NCBI GenBank assembly: GCA_023245755.1
Contig: JAHFJQ010000002.1
Span: 1-21,548, forward strand
Origin: an archaeon
GTDB lineage: Archaea > Nanobdellota > Nanobdellia > SCGC-AAA011-G17 > GW2011-AR17
Direction: 5' to 3'
Length of the DNA stretch: 21,548 nt
Part shown: piece by piece, positions 20,651 to 21,548 of the stretch
Layout: the number at the start of each line of letters is the position of its first letter
Numbering within the stretch: the stretch's first letter is position 1
The notes under the pieces: generated by a model
What the model was told of the DNA's origin: nothing
Databases searched by the model: none
What the model saw: the letters and a program-made list of their open reading frames with translations, nothing else
Made by a program: the position numbers and the translations under genes

Positions 20651-21298
20651 ATGACACTGCCTAAACACATCTTTGTTACCAGTTTAGCTATTACTCTTGT
20701 TGTTTTCCTTGCAGGACTTCTTTTAGGATGGTATATGGATAGTTATCGTACCACGGATGTTCTTAAAGACTTACGATCAAATGAACTAGACACAGAAAGC
20801 TACCTTGTTGAACAAGCCTTTTGGGATAGTTATGGAGGAGAAGACTGTAGCTTTGCAGATGACAGACTTAATTCTATTTCTGTGCAACTTGCAGAACTAG
20901 GGTTTTACTTAAATAGTTACCAAAAAAAGAATATTTTTCAAGAAGATGAATTCCAATACTTGGCACGAAGATATTTCTTGATTGAGATTAAAGGATATAT
21001 TCTCTACAATGAACTCAAAGAAAGCTGTGATGTTGATAATGATGTTATTCTTTATTTCTATGGGGCAGATGATTCTGATTCTGAAAGTCAAGGATATGTT
21101 CTTGATCAGATTGTTGATAGAAGCAATGGAACAGTAGATATTTTCTCTATAAACAAGGACTTTGCAGGTGATCAAGCTATAGAAACACTAAAATTGTACT
21201 ATAATATTACAGTAACCCCAACAGTTATAATCAATGGGAATATTACACGAGAAGGATATGTCAGCTACTCAGAAATTCAAGAACTCTTGGACCAATAA
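20651..21298 (+). CDS. Membrane-anchored thioredoxin-fold protein lacking the CxxC motif
   Basis: The 215-residue protein has one N-terminal membrane helix (about 7-27), a helical region (about 45-125), and a C-terminal thioredoxin-like domain (about 130-215). The domain is recognised by the strand VILYFYG (132-138), a following helix, a second strand IFSIN, and the cis-Pro loop ITVTPTVIINGN (186-197, Pro190). The place of the redox-active CxxC reads DSDSES (142-146 region), so the cysteines are lost. Two other Cys (66 and 126) flank the helical region and could form a structural disulphide outside the cell. It cannot be a normal disulphide oxidoreductase; a chaperone, or a binding subunit for the neighbouring membrane glycosyltransferases, is possible. 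The next gene's likely ATG overlaps its 3' end. Confidence 0.7.
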   Translation: MTLPKHIFVTSLAITLVVFLAGLLLGWYMDSYRTTDVLKDLRSNELDTESYLVEQAFWDSYGGEDCSFADDRLNSISVQLAELGFYLNSYQKKNIFQEDEFQYLARRYFLIEIKGYILYNELKESCDVDNDVILYFYGADDSDSESQGYVLDQIVDRSNGTVDIFSINKDFAGDQAIETLKLYYNITVTPTVIINGNITREGYVSYSEIQELLDQ

Positions 21299-21548
21299 TG
21301 CTCTTACATACATTCTTCTTTGGACTTTTGCATTAAGTATTTTTCTTCTTGGACACATGCTCTTTTTAGGCTGTGATTTCTCTGCGTATGTCTTAAATGC
21401 GCAGTTTTTTTTAGGGCAAGGTAGTTTCTTTGAAATTTATAGAGCCCCACTGATGAGTGTTCTACCTGCAACGTTTAGTCTTTTTGGTTGGAAAGCTGCT
21501 GAGTATTTTTATATTCTTTTTACTGCATGCCTTTTCTTTTATTCTTCT
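21258..21548 (+). CDS. GT-C-like membrane glycosyltransferase, N-terminal part (cut by window edge)
   Basis: An open frame runs from an ATG at 21258, inside the previous gene, to the right edge of the window without a stop (97 codons visible). It gives a polar start (MSATQKFKNSWTNN), one membrane helix (about 15-38), then a loop with GCDFSAYVLNAQFFLGQG (38-55) and YRAPLMSVLPA (61-71), followed by another hydrophobic helix. The single acidic residue in the first outer loop and the Y-R-x-P-L segment resemble the PMT/ArnT-like (GT39/GT83) branch of GT-C enzymes. An ATG exists right at the previous stop (21298), but its frame ends after 12 codons. The alternative in-frame ATG at 21357 lies after the first helix and is less likely. 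Confidence 0.6.
   Translation, partial: MSATQKFKNSWTNNALTYILLWTFALSIFLLGHMLFLGCDFSAYVLNAQFFLGQGSFFEIYRAPLMSVLPATFSLFGWKAAEYFYILFTACLFFYSS

Noticed and set aside
1..21548. tRNA or rRNA genes, CRISPR arrays, insertion sequences
   Set aside because: I saw no T-loop (GGTTCRA) with cloverleaf context, no rRNA-like conserved blocks, no regularly spaced direct repeats and no transposase motifs.

Overview
This window looks like a compact, AT-rich archaeal chromosome segment. The archaeal signs are: a split-subunit ADP-forming acyl-CoA synthetase beta chain, archaeal/eukaryotic-type TrpRS and archaeal-type ValRS, TruD, an Lhr helicase next to an ICC-like phosphoesterase, an aRF1/eRF1-type release factor, and TATA-like boxes about 26 nt upstream of start codons with no Shine-Dalgarno sequence (leaderless transcription). 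The tiny intergenic gaps and the GT-C/thioredoxin-like membrane proteins fit a DPANN lineage of the Woesearchaeota type, but that placement is an inference from style and was not tested.

Layout. Bases 1-4106 (+): acdB-like gene, an endonuclease/exonuclease/phosphatase enzyme, a small unknown protein, an MFS transporter and truD. Bases 4103-4808 (-): a VOC/glyoxalase-fold protein that looks bacterial, and a 75-residue unknown. Bases 4964-8277 (+): lhr helicase and its usual phosphoesterase neighbour. Bases 8269-11007 (-): a GGDEF-domain protein followed by trpS. Bases 11103-15026 (+): valS and the release factor gene. Bases 15023-15712 (-): an unknown 229-residue protein. From 15831 to the right edge (+): scpB, then a tight run of two large GT-C-like membrane proteins, a processive-type GT2 glycosyltransferase, a membrane-anchored thioredoxin-fold protein without CxxC, and a further GT-C-like gene cut by the window edge. 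This run reads as an envelope glycan or glycoprotein assembly operon. No tRNA, rRNA, CRISPR array or insertion sequence was seen.

Most striking item. The release factor is split by a 130-residue mini-intein (14076-14465) that sits exactly after the GGQ tripeptide needed for peptide release on the ribosome. All splicing motifs are visible and there is no homing endonuclease. Removing it restores a normal GGQ-S-A-Q-R-F junction. The same factor has NIKD instead of NIKS and lacks the usual zinc mini-domain. Of 19 visible stop codons, 10 are TAG, 8 are TAA and only 1 is TGA. Termination biology in this organism therefore deserves attention.

Other unusual points are a GGDEF protein in an archaeon, a ValRS with a degenerate KMSKS loop, convergent genes that overlap at their stop codons, and an inverted repeat over the lhr promoter.
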